Assembly: GCA_013365325.1 (NCBI GenBank)
Contig: JABVXV010000375.1
Coordinates: 1 to 47,500 of the forward strand
DNA: 47,500 nt
Reading direction: 5' to 3'
Source: Dipetalonema caudispina
Lineage: Eukaryota; Nematoda; Chromadorea; Rhabditida; Onchocercidae
Shown here piece by piece: positions 12,184 to 45,947 of this stretch (positions are counted from its first letter, which is position 1; each line of letters opens with the position of its first letter). A model generated the notes under the pieces. The model had not been told where the DNA came from. It saw nothing but the letters and a program-made list of their open reading frames with translations, and searched no databases. Made by a program: the position numbers and the translations under genes.

Positions 12184-15100
12184 ATGAAGAAGAAGAAGAA
12201 GAAGATTCATCGTCATGCTAAAGCTGGTCATCGATCTGGTCAATCAGACATCAACAGTAGCACATCTATCCAGGTATTTGTTGGAAAATTTCGGATTTGT
12301 TGTTTTGAATGTTTTCAGTTAAATCTATTCATGCTTAAAATGTGGATGAAAGATAAAGATCATTTATCCTTCCCGAACTTTTTTTTTTTTACTTTAACTT
12401 CATAAGTATTAGATCAATGAATCTTGGAATAGGTAATCACTCTTCTGGGATTTATCAGTTGAATGGTTTCAAGTTAGAAGTGAGGATTTCATCACATATA
12501 CTAATTAGTAATTATAGAATGAACCGGTGAAACATGATGATATCGAAACAACTGGAAAAAACTTGAGTGGAGAAATAGCTACCAAAACTGATACATGTGA
12601 AGATGATGATAGCTCATTGAGGATTGATTTCTATCCGTTCGCATATTCCCTTCATGATGAGCAATTATCAAGCAGATGCTGGTATTGCCTTGCAAAGGTT
12701 GACACACTTAAGTAATAATTTCCTTTTTTTTTTATTACACATGTTTTTTCGCTTTCTTTTATACTCCATAAACTTTTTTTTTTTTTTTTCATTAATGAAA
12801 AACATCTGTTAATGTCCTAAACATCCATCCATAAAGGATGCTATTGAGTTATTCTGATTCAGATACTTTTATCTTGGATGGTAAGTGTAGATTTCGTTAG
12901 TTATACCGTTATGGAGTCAACATATAGCGATTATAAACGTTAAGAATGCTACATTATAGACGCTGTCGTGCATGTCGTAAAGGAATGTTTTGCGATCAGA
13001 AGTGTCAAACATTAGGATGGAAGGATCATCGATCAGAGTGCAAAGCTTTTAAAATGTATGATACGATGCCCAATATTGAAGTGCGTCTGTTGGGTAGAAT
13101 TGTTACTCGTTATAAGGTTTGTTGCATGTCAGGATTTATTCCCTACTCTGCCAAGATCGAGGAATTGAGAGGAGAAAAGGCATAGTAGCCTGAATTTGTT
13201 GAATCAAAAATTTTGCAAAAATTTACAATTTGGTGTTTCTACATTACCAAATATAACTAACAGTATGGTTTAGGCAATTAAACTGGGAAAAGACAAGGAG
13301 GACAATAATTTTTACAAGGATCGTACATCCAGACGGTCCATTATGGATATCTGGTCCCATACGAATCTCATTAAACAGGATCCTGCTGCTATGAAAAAAT
13401 TCAATGGTGAGAATAGAGAGAGAAATGGCGGAATTCTTGAGATTTGGGATTCGAATTCTTCCGATAGCCTTTATTAAATAGATCATGCTTTCTTCTGTCA
13501 ATTTCTAAATATTTGATCAGATTAAAATAATAACGAGGTTGATTTAAAGGGATTTATGCTGATCTTCTTGCATTCTATGGGTCAAAAGCAATGATTAGTA
13601 AAGATGAAGTATTCGAGCTGCACTGCCGGAACTATATCAATCGTCATGCGATCAGCGACTGTGGTTACATTGAGGTAATTTATCATGTACAAAAACGATT
13701 GTGAATAGATTAGTTGATTAGCAGGTCCTGCCCAGTCGTGAAATACAGTTATCTGACGCCATGTTTGCTTGCAGCTTCCAGAAGTATGTTACTTTGTATT
13801 GCAATCAATACCTGAAATATCCTTCTTGGATTCTTATATCCTGCTTGTGAAAAAATTTTTGGAGATTGAAAGTTTTGCAACATTAGGACTCGGAAACTGA
13901 TTCTTAGAAGTTTTTCATTCTATCAAAGAAATTTTCAGGAAATTGGGAAAGGTTTATATTTGGACTTATGCGCTTATGACCATAGTTGTCGTCCAAATAC
14001 AGTATATACTTGTAATGGTTTTGTTGCAACATTAAGGGGCCTTACTGCTAGCGTCGACTTACGAAATCTCAATTCAACTCATTACTCTTACATAGATTTA
14101 ATCAAGTAAGTACTTTTTTGTTTTTAAATTAGGTTATTGAGAAGATGAAATTTATTATTGTAAGGTAATGCCAAAGCAATTTTTTGCTATTTTCTGCAGA
14201 CTGGTTTCAGTTGCTTTGAAAAATTTCGTGTTGTCACTTGATTTTCTAAATTACTGTTGCAGTACAACGCAACAAAGACGTAAACTGTTGAAGGATACGT
14301 GGTACTTTGAATGTCATTGCACACGTTGTGATGATCCGGATGATGCTTACCTGTCATCCATTTTATGTCCAAATTGTCCGGTAAATTGATTTTTTATTAC
14401 GAGTTCTCGTATTGCTGTAACCAACTATTGCACATCGCACAATATTTTAGTTCATTTTTTTAAATTTCAATGACGTGAACGTAATAATTTATAACTTCAT
14501 ATTGAGTTCATTCAAAAATATGCCGTGGAAAATAAATTTTTTATTTGAAATATACGCTTTTCATACTTATCAATATTTGTGTGTTTTCACGATTATGCAA
14601 TGCATTACATTTGTATTAAATTCCCATCCTTCTCATAAATTGCTCTGAATCGTGAGTTCCATTTGGGCACATCTCATGAATCATATTATAGCTGGATGAC
14701 AGTTGCAGGAGAAGCGAGAATATTTATGCATATTCGGTGATGTGCCTTACAAAGATCGGAATACTCAAATAATAACCTGTCCGAAATGCCACAATAAAGT
14801 ATCCCCAGAGTATGTTGTAGAAGCGATATCAGCTATGCGTTTTATCGATAAGGTTGTTGAAAACCGCGAAGTTGAGCAGGTTAACTTTTGTTTTTTGGAA
14901 AAATTGATATCCATTTGACAGTTAAGATATAGAATTTCGTGAAAATTGTATTCAAAAATTAGATAAATATTGTTGTAGTCTAAAATTTTTATAAACTGAA
15001 TTTTGATTTCGTAATGCTAGCACATATGCAGCAGGACATTGTTAGGTCTTTTTGTACTTATAAGGACTCGTAAAATTTTGTGTTCCTACAATGTTCAGTG

Positions 15101-16060
15101 AAGTGGAACATCTTTAGTAGAGGAACCATCGGTAGAAATGACGGACACAAGTAAATAAATCAGAGACTGCAAACTTTATTAATTTACTTGAATAATATCC
15201 CATAGATCTTAGCTATAGGCAAAGATATCAGGTAAATATTTTTCATAATCAGTAATAAGCTGTTATTTCTTGCTTTTAGATGTCGCGTGAGCAAAGTATT
15301 AGATTTTTGACCGATTTGAAGAAACGTTTTAGCGAGTTATTGTCGAAATTAAATGTGTTCCTATGCAAAACCATCCAGGTACGTTAGCTCTTTTTAACGC
15401 AGAAGTTCACGAGGTTATAATCTCCATCTTTAGGAAATGGTTATCATTTGTTTAGTATGGCATTATTAAAAGATTCAGGAAAATGGAATATTAAACTAAT
15501 GAATTTAAAAAGCGATGACGATTTTATATTCATAGCATGCTCACTCTGTTCATTCTTTTAGTTTTGTCCTTTTTTTTTCTTTTTCCTTAAAAGCTTTGTG
15601 ATCAGTAATGATAGTTCAACCGGTTTCAGCTGCTGATTCCACTGATTGATGTATCAGACTGTCAACAATTGTTGGATTTGCATTTGGAAGCGGAAGAATG
15701 CGTCCGCTTTTGTTTCCCCTACAATCATCCCGCTGTTGGCATTCATTATCGCAGTATTGCTACTTTCTATCTGAAGTAAATGACTTGGAATTTAATCCAA
15801 TTATTTATTTTCGGTATTTTTTTACATTTTTTCAAGTAAATTAGGTCAGGAATTTGGAGGAAAATTTCAGATGTAAACAGCCGCATCGAGCTCTGCTTTA
15901 CTGCAAAAAGGCATACGAAATCGTAAGATTTACGTTGGGACCGAAACATCTAATGACAATCGAGACAGGTGCTATATTAAAGGATGCATCGCATGAGGTT
16001 GAAGAAGCAAAAAAATTGATCTTCGGTGAAAAACTTGATGGCAACGCACTTTTGGGTTAG
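12184..16060 (+). CDS. SMYD-type MYND/SET-domain protein (putative lysine methyltransferase)
   Basis: Eleven exons join in phase to about 529 aa: 12184-12273, 12518-12711, 12960-13116, 13274-13406, 13550-13674, 13939-14105, 14263-14380, 14709-14879, 15280-15378, 15630-15775, 15871-16060. The MYND zinc finger is complete: C84, C87, C97, C100, C106, C110, H118, C122. The SET core shows EIGKGLYLDLCAYDHSCRPN (234-253), SYID with the likely catalytic Tyr (Y284), and post-SET FECHCTRC (C306, C308, C311). CPNC (324-327) and CPKC (352-355) look like a zinc ribbon. The C-terminal part is helical and TPR-like, as in SMYD proteins. Oddities: the usual NHSC is DHSC, and the N-terminal GRGL motif before MYND is not seen; instead there is a lysine run (from residue 2) and an acidic stretch. 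Activity is therefore uncertain. The donor at 12712 (GTAATA) is chosen over 12698 because only it keeps the MYND in frame. The start is uncertain: the frame stays open upstream and an exon may be missing. Confidence 0.9.
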
Positions 16061-16100
16061 GCATTTGTAATTAATATCTTTGCTACTTTTTGATTTGTTT

Positions 16101-16106
16101 AATAAA
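16101..16106 (+). terminator. Poly(A) signal of the SMYD-type gene
   Basis: AATAAA about 40 bases after the TAG stop at 16058-16060. The spacing is good for a short nematode 3' UTR. Confidence 0.6.
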
Positions 16107-19100
16107 TTTGATCGTGGATAGTATAAGAGACCGCTAAATTCAAAAAAGACAGTTTGGTATTTGTCAATAGAAGTTCTGTTTTGAAGACTGGTGTACGATA
16201 TTGTCTAATAACCAATAAGCGGAAAAAAAAAGTTGAAGTGGTGTGAAAACATTTCAATGGAAGTTCATGACTCCGGTCGTATAAGTTCTATTGATCTACA
16301 GCAGAAGGTAGAAATGAAATATTACGGAAAAAGGGGATGAGGGAAGAAAGGATGCGAAGTTATCCTATTGTTTTTCTTTTTTTCCTTTTATCGGAGGAAT
16401 AGGGAAAAAAGTGTTTCCATGAATTTCAGGAGTCAGTACCAATGTAAAAGGAAACTGTAATGAGGCAGAACAACAGCGTTCAGTGGACGATAGTTTTGTG
16501 GGAAACGCTGTATGATGCTGAGTGTTGATGTATTGGAGGATGACTCTTCCTTTTCTGATTACTACATGATTTTTATACCTTAGTTTTAATTTCATTTCAA
16601 ACATGTGAAGTTCAAAAGTAATAATTGTTATCTTTATCATATTTCTCGGTATTGCTTGTCAAGTTCAGAGTAGCAGAAGAACCAGAAAATAATATTATGG
16701 TGAACTTCCTAGTTACTTATCACTGAATATTGCGTGATTGTTGTTTTGGAGAAACTCAAAAAATATTTTGTTGCAATTTTATCAATCAGCGTTATAAATT
16801 TTTATGAGATTTGATTGCTGTATGTCATCAACAGGATTGATTATTGTTTGTTGAAGAGTGATGTAGCTTCGCAATGGTTCGGGTTCTAAGATATTGAATT
16901 TTATTTTCCTATGGCGTAAAAATGTAAGGCAGCTAGTAAAGCAGCCTTTTTTCGTTCTAGCGAAATGAATTCTTTATTGCTTTATTCATAAGAAATAAAA
17001 TATAACCTTATTGAAAACGATCGATTTCTTCCAAGTCATTCTAGGCAAGTGCAAATTATACAGATACCCTAATTCCTTGCTTTTGTACTATTCTGGACTT
17101 TCTAATTCTAATCACGCCTGTTTGCAAGATCTCATTTCGTATGAATTATCTTACAGATCAATTTGTTACCCATATTTTGACATTTTGTCAGAGGTTAGGT
17201 ACATCAATCTTTGATATAAATCAAACGATTTATTTCCATTATGACATCACCAGTTTTTTCTTTTTTTCTTTTTACTGAGTGGATATTTAAGATTGAAAGA
17301 CAATGTTGAGTTTATCACTCATTAATGATCTTGGTAAAAAAAAATGGTTGATGGCTGTATGATTTTTTCCTTCTGGATTATTAGACTTTGATTACAGTCA
17401 AATACATGATGCAATATGACAGATATTTCATATATTTTTCATGTATTCTGATTCCATAAAATTTTTATTTCTCTTATTTTATTACCAAAGTACGTTATTT
17501 ATCTCGATCAACATGTCTTAACAGAAATGTTGAATGAGTATCAATATGGTCTATTTTAAACTCAGCGGAAATCATTTAATCTTGAAGAAAGCTAAATTCA
17601 TAAGACGATATTTCCATTAAGGCTAGAAAAAATCGAATAACAAAGTAAATTATCCTGGAATTACTAAGAGTATATGTTTGCTTAAGCTTTATAATTCCAC
17701 TGCTATTTTTCATGTTTCCCATTAGATTTTTCAAGTTCCTGATTTAATAAGCAACTTCGATGGAATTGTAATTATTCTAAATTTGAGATACTAATTCGTT
17801 ATCTCGTTCCAGTTTCTAATTTGATGATTAATGGAAGTGATGGTTTGTAGAAGTTATGAGGTTGATATAATCAGGTCTTGAACAGTTATGGCTTCATAAA
17901 GTCGTTAAATATAATTTCAACTATTCTGGAATTCATTTTAATTTGAGGTACTGCAAAAAAAAAAAAAAAAAAAAAAAAAAGATGAAAGACTTTGCTACTA
18001 AACTGGCTATATTTATAGCTGATAATTAATGTCTACAAAAAAAAAAAAAAAAAGTGATCCTTAAAATTAATTTATCTCATAATCAACTCTGAGCAACAGA
18101 GAATTCTGTTATAGATATGATGATAAGCTAGAAATTGACGAAACATATGATAATGACCAAATGTTTGAGCAAACTAAGGAGGAACTACAATGATACAGTC
18201 AGGTTAACCCGGATTATCTATAACCTAATTAATGGGCAGGATGATGAAAATTGATGATGTTTCCAACTTCTTTCATCTTCTTTAAGAATAAGACTTAAAA
18301 TGATAGCAACAAATTAAGTTTATCAATCAACGAAAGTAAACGATTTTGTAAATGTAGCGCTGTCATATATCCTAATAGTTACTAATTCTATTTGCATTTC
18401 TGGTAAAAAAAAAAAAAAAGAAAAAAATAAGCTCAAATTTTTGGAAAAAATTTTTGAATTCTTCGTAATCAAAAATAAATAGACAAAAAAGGAATATGAT
18501 AAGTTATCTCCTCCTAATCATACAATGCCCATTTATTATTTTAGCATACCAATGATTATATTTGTTGAGGAAAACGAAAAATGTAATGAATTGAATTATT
18601 GATATCGTATAAGAAGAATATGTTGATTTCAATTCAATAAAATGAACTGTATACGTGAAAGTGATAAATATTTTCCTTTAATCTGTAAATTTCATAATTA
18701 GCAGATATATTAATAACTATCTAGAAACATTTAGCAATAATAACTTGCAAGAAGTAGAATTGATAAAAATTCAAAAACGAAGATCAAAAACAAAACGATA
18801 AATATATTACGGTGAATTCAGTTAAGAAAATAATTCGGTCAAAGGGAAAATAAAAATAAACGATAAAATATATTGATGTAAAAAAGATGTAAGTAAAAGG
18901 AAAATTTGGATAAAAAGAAAAAAAAAAAAATTTTTTTTAAATTACTTTATGAAATAGTAAAATGCACAAGACGAGTACAAACACGTAAACATACACACAC
19001 ATACACACACACACACATATATAAACATTTATAAATATTCGAAGAAAATAATCATAAGCAAGCAAACAAAATCAAAAATCATATCAAATTCATTTTATCA

Positions 19101-21417
19101 TATGAAACTAATTATTGATCATCAGAAGAAAAGAAAAAAAGAAAAAAACAACAAATTCATAAAATTTCGTTTTTATCCGCTAAATATTCAAAAAGAGAAG
19201 AGAAAAACAAAAACAAAAAAAAAAAAAAAGAAAAAGAAAAAAAAAGAAATATATTAAAGATAAAAAAAAAAAGGTTTTCAGAAAGCAATCATTAATACTT
19301 GAATTTAACCCAATAATGAAAGGTCAACATTTTTATTGTTTAAGACAATTTGTTTGTTCGTGAAATTCAAAATTTTCACTAGGATTTTTGCCGATAAAAA
19401 CATGAATGACAGTTTTGATTTTTAACAAACAAAAATCACATGAAGCAAGGAAAGTATGTGTAATTGATGTATTAATTAATAAAAATGAGCAAAAAAAAAA
19501 AAAAAAAAAAAAAAAGTTAGGGCAGAAATGAAATATGAAAAAATGAACGTAAAGAAATTAAAATAAAAGAAAGAACCTCTTTTCCCTCTATTAAAATTAA
19601 AATCTATAGCTAATAGAAGCAATGTAAAGACATTAAAAATCAATGATTATTTGAAAATAATTTTGAAAAAGGTAAATAAAATTACCGTGTCTTTTTAAGT
19701 CTTATTTTTTTTTGAAAATAAATCAATTGAATAAAAAAGAAGAAGTTTCACCTATTTCAAGCAACAGATTTGATTTGTAATTTTCTCATTTCTTTTTTTT
19801 TTTTTTTTTTTAAAGATCAAAGAAAATTGAATTAATGAGACTGTTTTAAAGGTTAAAAAGGAAAGAAAAATACTGACTTAAATATTTGAGAAATCAAAGA
19901 AAGACAGCAATGCAACTAATTAAATAAATATTTCATTTAGTAATGACATTTAATAATGAAAGAAAAAAAAAATCAAATTCTGACAAACGAATATTATTTA
20001 GATTTTGCACGAATTCATTCAAACTGAAAGAAATATTTTCAAATTAAAAAAATCATCAATTATAGCAATAATACCTTTTCAAACATTATAATCATGAATA
20101 AATGGTTGGGTCATTTTTACTATGATTGCTAACAGATGACATAAAAAGAACCATCAATTTGCGCACATATCGATGATGAAAATTGATGACTTCAAAAATT
20201 ACGCATCCAAGAAATAGAAATTCAAATCTTATATGTAATAATGTTATGCCGACAAAACGCTTCTTCAAAATATAAAAAAAAAAAAAAAAAAAAAAAAGGA
20301 CATAAACATTAATTATTCGTTAAAGCAAATAATAGCATAGTAGCGATGCTAACAGATGATGTAGTCGTACCAATAAAAATGATAGATCAAAATTCTAGGA
20401 TTTCCGGATTGAAATAATGTGATTTCCCAGATGAACACTTGAATAGATGGAATCTTATCATATCTTATACAATAAAGGGATGATAAAAGATGACATTGAG
20501 AAGATCAACAAAAGTTTAGGATTGTACCAGAAAAATTAAGGAAACCATTACAACTCAGGAAGCTCAACATGTTGTAAACATGTAAACTCCGTAATCGCAG
20601 TTTTCAAACTTGCTTAAAATTGTCTAGTAATGATAAACTTTTCATATCATGATGACTGTGTCTGAATAAGGTGCAATAACAGAGAAGTGTTCCGAGTAAA
20701 TTCACATTCGTTGAATTAAATGAGAAGGTAACCTCATCAAATCTTTAAATTCAATGCAAAATTCTGCATATTACAGCTTCAGTAAATAAGGAAACTCAAA
20801 TTAAGATAAGGTCAACGATCATCATATATTCAAAGAGGTGAATTATCAAGGCACACTGATAAAAATGCTCAGGTGTGCACTTTAAAATTGTAAGATTGAA
20901 TTATTCCTTTTTTTTTTTTTTTTTGTTATTGTTATTGTTGTTGGAAAAATTTGGAAGAAAATAGAGCACAACTATTTCAGAGATCATCTAACATCAGTTT
21001 TAGCTTAAAACTTAAAAAAAAGTAATGAACAGAATTAAGAGGAGATAATTGCACGGTGCAGCAAAAACATAAATTACAACCGGGATTTAAGGCAAATAAA
21101 CTTGCGACAATACATACATACACACTCATACACACATACGCCCACACATACACACACACACACTCACGCACACACGCACGCACACACACACAAACACGTA
21201 TAAACAAATGATACGTGTACTAAACAAATACAATGTTGTGATGAGGAAATGGAGGAGCAAATAATCGGCCATAAAGCCCATCTTCTCTGATATAAAATTA
21301 TTTAACATAAATTTAAAATGAAAGGGATGAAGCGATTACTGAATTTTAAATTGAAAGAATCAGATCAATCTCAGCTCCCATACTCCGTTCATATCATATC
21401 GGTACGACATTTACATA
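16107..21417. other. Intergenic, no gene seen; contains pump 3' UTR
   Basis: About 5.3 kb without a supportable exon. It holds many A tracts (for example 17955-17980, 18038-18052, 19492-19515, 20275-20297), a CA-rich patch at 18992-19020, and scattered short frames with no family resemblance (such as plus 17011-17214). Since the pump ends on the minus strand at 21418, the right-hand part must include its 3' UTR. Confidence 0.6.
21111..21200. repeat. (CA)n-rich microsatellite
   Basis: ACATACATACACAC running into interrupted CACACA repeats with CG-containing variants. It lies some 220 bases beyond the pump stop codon and is probably in its 3' UTR. Confidence 0.9.
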
Positions 21418-42505
<21,088 letters not shown>

Positions 42506-42517
42506 GGTTACACCTCC

Positions 42518-42526
42518 CTGTAGCAA
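42518..42526 (-). promoter_or_regulatory. Acceptor 12 nt before the PMCA ATG (trans- or cis-splice)
   Basis: TTGCTACAG on the minus strand, followed by GGAGGTGTAACC and the ATG at 42505. It could be a spliced-leader site giving a 12-nt 5' UTR. Because the 12 bases are in frame (GGVT) and open, it could also be the acceptor for an upstream coding exon such as 43142-43196. Confidence 0.5.
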
Positions 42527-43141
42527 TAGAAGTTAGGGTTAGGATTTCCCGAAATAGTAAATCCACAAAACCTCCCAGCATTCATCCACATTCATTTGAT
42601 GCAAAGCTTATTTTGTGCTCTTTCTTTCTCATCCCCTCTCCTCTCCTTAAACATATTTGCATGCCACATGACGATCAAAAAAAAAAAACCTGAAGACCTA
42701 ATTTATTCTAGTTTCAAAAAAATCTCTGCTTTTAAAATCTAAGATTAGAACTTTGAAAGACCACGCTGATTTCTTTTTTGTTATGTTCGACCTATTTTTT
42801 TTTTCAATTTTATAAACAAAAAGCTTTCTCTTTTACAACCTATGAATGAAATGCGGAAAAATAGGGTAACCTACAAATAGGATCATTGTTCGAGGAAAAA
42901 AGTTATACGTATTTCACATTCTCAGATGACCACTTTGAACTAAATGCTTTAACCGCCAAGACGAACATGAAAATGACTTCCTCTCAAATGTTTTACCCAT
43001 TTGCTCAGAAAATTTTTTAAAATAACCGAACTAGAAGAGAATATAATAAAATGCCACTATATACATCCTAAAGAAAATCACCGCTTTTATATGGCTTAAT
43101 AATCTTTTACCTTCTACTAAGATGGAAGACACCTCGCACAC

Positions 43142-43196
43142 CTGTACCAACTTCCCTGTGCCAATTTCGATTGAATTTCGATTATGTCGTCCAGCT
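43142..43196 (-). other. Candidate alternative upstream exon of PMCA
   Basis: Flanked by TTTGCAG on the 5' side and GTGTGC on the 3' side (minus sense); 55 nt. In the frame that joins exon 42245-42517 at phase 0 it reads AGRHNRNSIEIGTGKLVQ and runs on as GGVTMGSRGEYGC without a stop. Base composition is less AT-rich than the surroundings. There is no ATG in it, so a further upstream exon would be needed. It could also be a non-coding 5' UTR exon or chance. Confidence 0.35.
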
Positions 43197-44492
43197 CTGC
43201 AAATATAACACCTGTTCAGGAATCGTATAACACGAACAAATGAAGCAATAATGACAACACCAACTGCACGAAGATGCTATCCAACAAGTATTTCAAATGA
43301 ATCATACCACTATCTGAATTGATATTAGTGAGTTAAACTAGCATATCATTAGAAAGAATTAACTTTTTATGAGGTGAAAATAACGCATTATCCTAATATA
43401 AACTGGAAATTTTTATTTCCTTTTACTACAAATCTTTTCGTTTACTTTCGTCTTTTAACATTTCCCGAGAAAAATCCTCGGCATATCATCTAATATGATC
43501 ACTAACACAGAGATAGGTGTTAGCTTGAAAAATTCATTCTTCCGAATTTTAAAGATATCACAAAAGTACTAAGTTATGGATATCCAAGTGATGATTGAAT
43601 TACGACAAATGTTCGAAAAATCGATGCGTATCATCTGTCACTGATGTATTATCAGTAACAAACAGAATGATTCATTTAGAAAAGTGTCCATAAAAATTTA
43701 CAAATTCAAAATTCCAATTGGAAATCTTACAATTAGGAAGGTGAACAAAAATAGTTCTGTAGGAAAACTACGAATTACAAATGGATAAAACAAACAAGTA
43801 AGCTAAAATATTGAAAAATTATTTCGAGGGTTCAAAAGTAAAAATTGAAGGAATCCATCGCACAAAATAAAAAAAAAAAAAAATCTACAAAATATCAATA
43901 ATACAATTCATAATTTATTTATCTGTTAAATTTTGGCTAACATTTACATTTTCCCAAAATAACAAATAACAGCAAAAATTTTATCCAAAAAATTGACAAT
44001 AAATCCATATCAATCATCAAAATTTTCCATCAATTCTTCTCTCATCAATCAATCATTTACACCAAGCATAACATTTCATCGATAAATTCACTTGTTTTGT
44101 TGCATATAGGCTAATCATACCGTTCAAAATTTACTGGTTTGTTACCAAATGAAAAGCGCCAATTTAAAATTTTTTTTTTTTTTTTTTACTTAATAATAAA
44201 AAAAAAAAAAAGAAAAAAAGAAAAAACCTTCAATATCAGAATTGTAAAAATAATTAAGTAATGAAATTATTTGAATGAAAGAGTAAAAATTTTATACAAA
44301 TACATATGATGCCATTTTGATGATAGGTTGAAATTTTCCTTCTTTTTCTTCTTTTCATTCTAATTAGAAAATAAACAAATCCTTTTCAAAAAATTTTGCA
44401 TATCAAAATTTTTTCCCCAATTTAAATCAATATATTTTGTAATAATCATTTTCATTAAAATTCTTCTACTATCTACCTATCTACCTACCTAC

Positions 44493-44515
44493 TATATATA
44501 TATATATATATATAT
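44493..44515. repeat. (TA)n microsatellite
   Basis: TATATATA run preceded by CTACCTACCTACTA-type tetranucleotide repeats. Confidence 0.9.
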
Positions 44516-44771
44516 GTTTCAGTTTTAAGGAGGATGGAAAAATCGGAAGAATAACAGGATAATAAGGAGTTTCCGGATGAAGATCAACGGGTTAGATAGG
44601 AAGAATATTATTTGATAGATCGGGAAAGGGAAAAGGAATGAAGAATAGGAAAGAGGAGAATTATAGGGATATATGAGAGAGAAAAAAAGGAGGAAAGGGA
44701 GGGGAAAGTTACAAAACGTAATAATGCTAAAGCTATGAAAACATATGGTGTTCAAGATGAGGGGATAAAAG

Positions 44772-44809
<38 letters not shown>

Positions 44810-45084
44810 AAAAGAAAAAGGAGAGGAAAAAAAAAAATTAAGGTTAAGGAAGAAGAGGAGAAAGAGAGAGAAGAAAGAAAAAGAGGAAGAGAAAAGAGGG
44901 GGGAAGAAAAAGAGAGTATGAAAAGATGAGAGGAATAAAATGAACGATAAATGAATGTGAAAAGAATGAGATAGTTTAGAAGGATAGAAGAGAAATAGTG
45001 TAGATGTTAGGATGTTAAAAAAAAAAGGATAAGAGGAAGGGTAGGATATACGAATAAATTTAAATGTTTCAACTTCAATTGCAG

Positions 45085-45160
45085 ACATACATACATACAT
45101 ACACATACATGCATACATACATACATACATACATACATACACGCATACATACATGCATAC
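45085..45160. repeat. (ACAT)n tetranucleotide microsatellite
   Basis: ACATACATACAT with a few CAC and GCAT interruptions. Confidence 0.93.
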
Positions 45161-45246
45161 GTATTCTACATGGCAAATTTGATAAAAAAATAAATAAATA
45201 ATGTGAAATAGTGTGAGAAGAGTATAGTGATTGAGAATCGACAATA

Positions 45247-45282
45247 CTGCAACTGCAACTGCAACTGCAACTGCAACTGCAG
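45247..45282. repeat. (CTGCAA)6 hexanucleotide repeat
   Basis: Six hexamer units, five perfect CTGCAA copies and a final CTGCAG. The hexamer could encode Leu-Gln or Cys-Asn repeats, but no exon structure surrounds it. Confidence 0.93.
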
Positions 45283-45379
45283 CACAGACTGCAACGCTTA
45301 AGCCGTATCAGCAAAGCAAACCGCAATGAAAAGCTTTCCAATACGTATATCTATCAATTTCATTGCAATCACAGCAAGA

Positions 45380-45410
<31 letters not shown>

Positions 45411-45457
45411 TACATACATACACACACACGTACACACACACACACACACACATACAT
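45380..45457. repeat. (CA)n microsatellite with ACAT interruption
   Basis: CACACA, then ACATACATACAT, then CACACA again, ending in CATACATA. Confidence 0.93.
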
Positions 45458-45912
45458 AGATATTGGACCTTTTCTCATGGGACTATGTAGGATAGATATC
45501 TTTGCTAGAGTTGTTAGCTGATATCAGAATAGCTTATAGCCTTTTATTTCGGTATTGTAACGATGAATGATACCGGAAAACAGGTTTAATTCTCAGGAAT
45601 TGAATTATTTAGAATTGTATGAAATATAATGGTGATTCGAGAGAATTCTATATATATGGTTTGAAAAGAAAATCGTTCAGTTAAAATCCTTTGTTTATCA
45701 TTATCATTGATATGATATAATATTTTAATCAATGATAATTTATTTCAACCTTATGTCATTTCAAAATGTTACTTACTCTATATACAATTTAAATAAATAT
45801 GAAAACAGATAAGGATAAAAAAAAAAAAAAAAGAAAAAATATTTAAAATAATACAATTTTATTTTTATTTTATAACAAAAACAAAAAAAAAAAAGATAAA
45901 TTTTTTGAATTT

Positions 45913-45947
<35 letters not shown>

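Noticed and set aside
12839..12881. Possible extra exon of the SMYD-type gene ending at a strong GTAAGT donor
   Set aside because: Its only usable phase contains a TGA. Using the donor at 12712 joins the MYND halves in frame and gives a perfect cysteine spacing without it.
16365..16640. 91-codon minus-strand frame after the SMYD-type gene
   Set aside because: No motif, no acceptor or donor with good context, and it falls in the expected 3' flanking sequence.
44525..45244. 239-codon minus-strand open frame rich in Phe, Ser and Leu
   Set aside because: It runs through purine-rich tracts, a long A tract and the ACAT microsatellite; the hydrophobicity is an effect of base composition.
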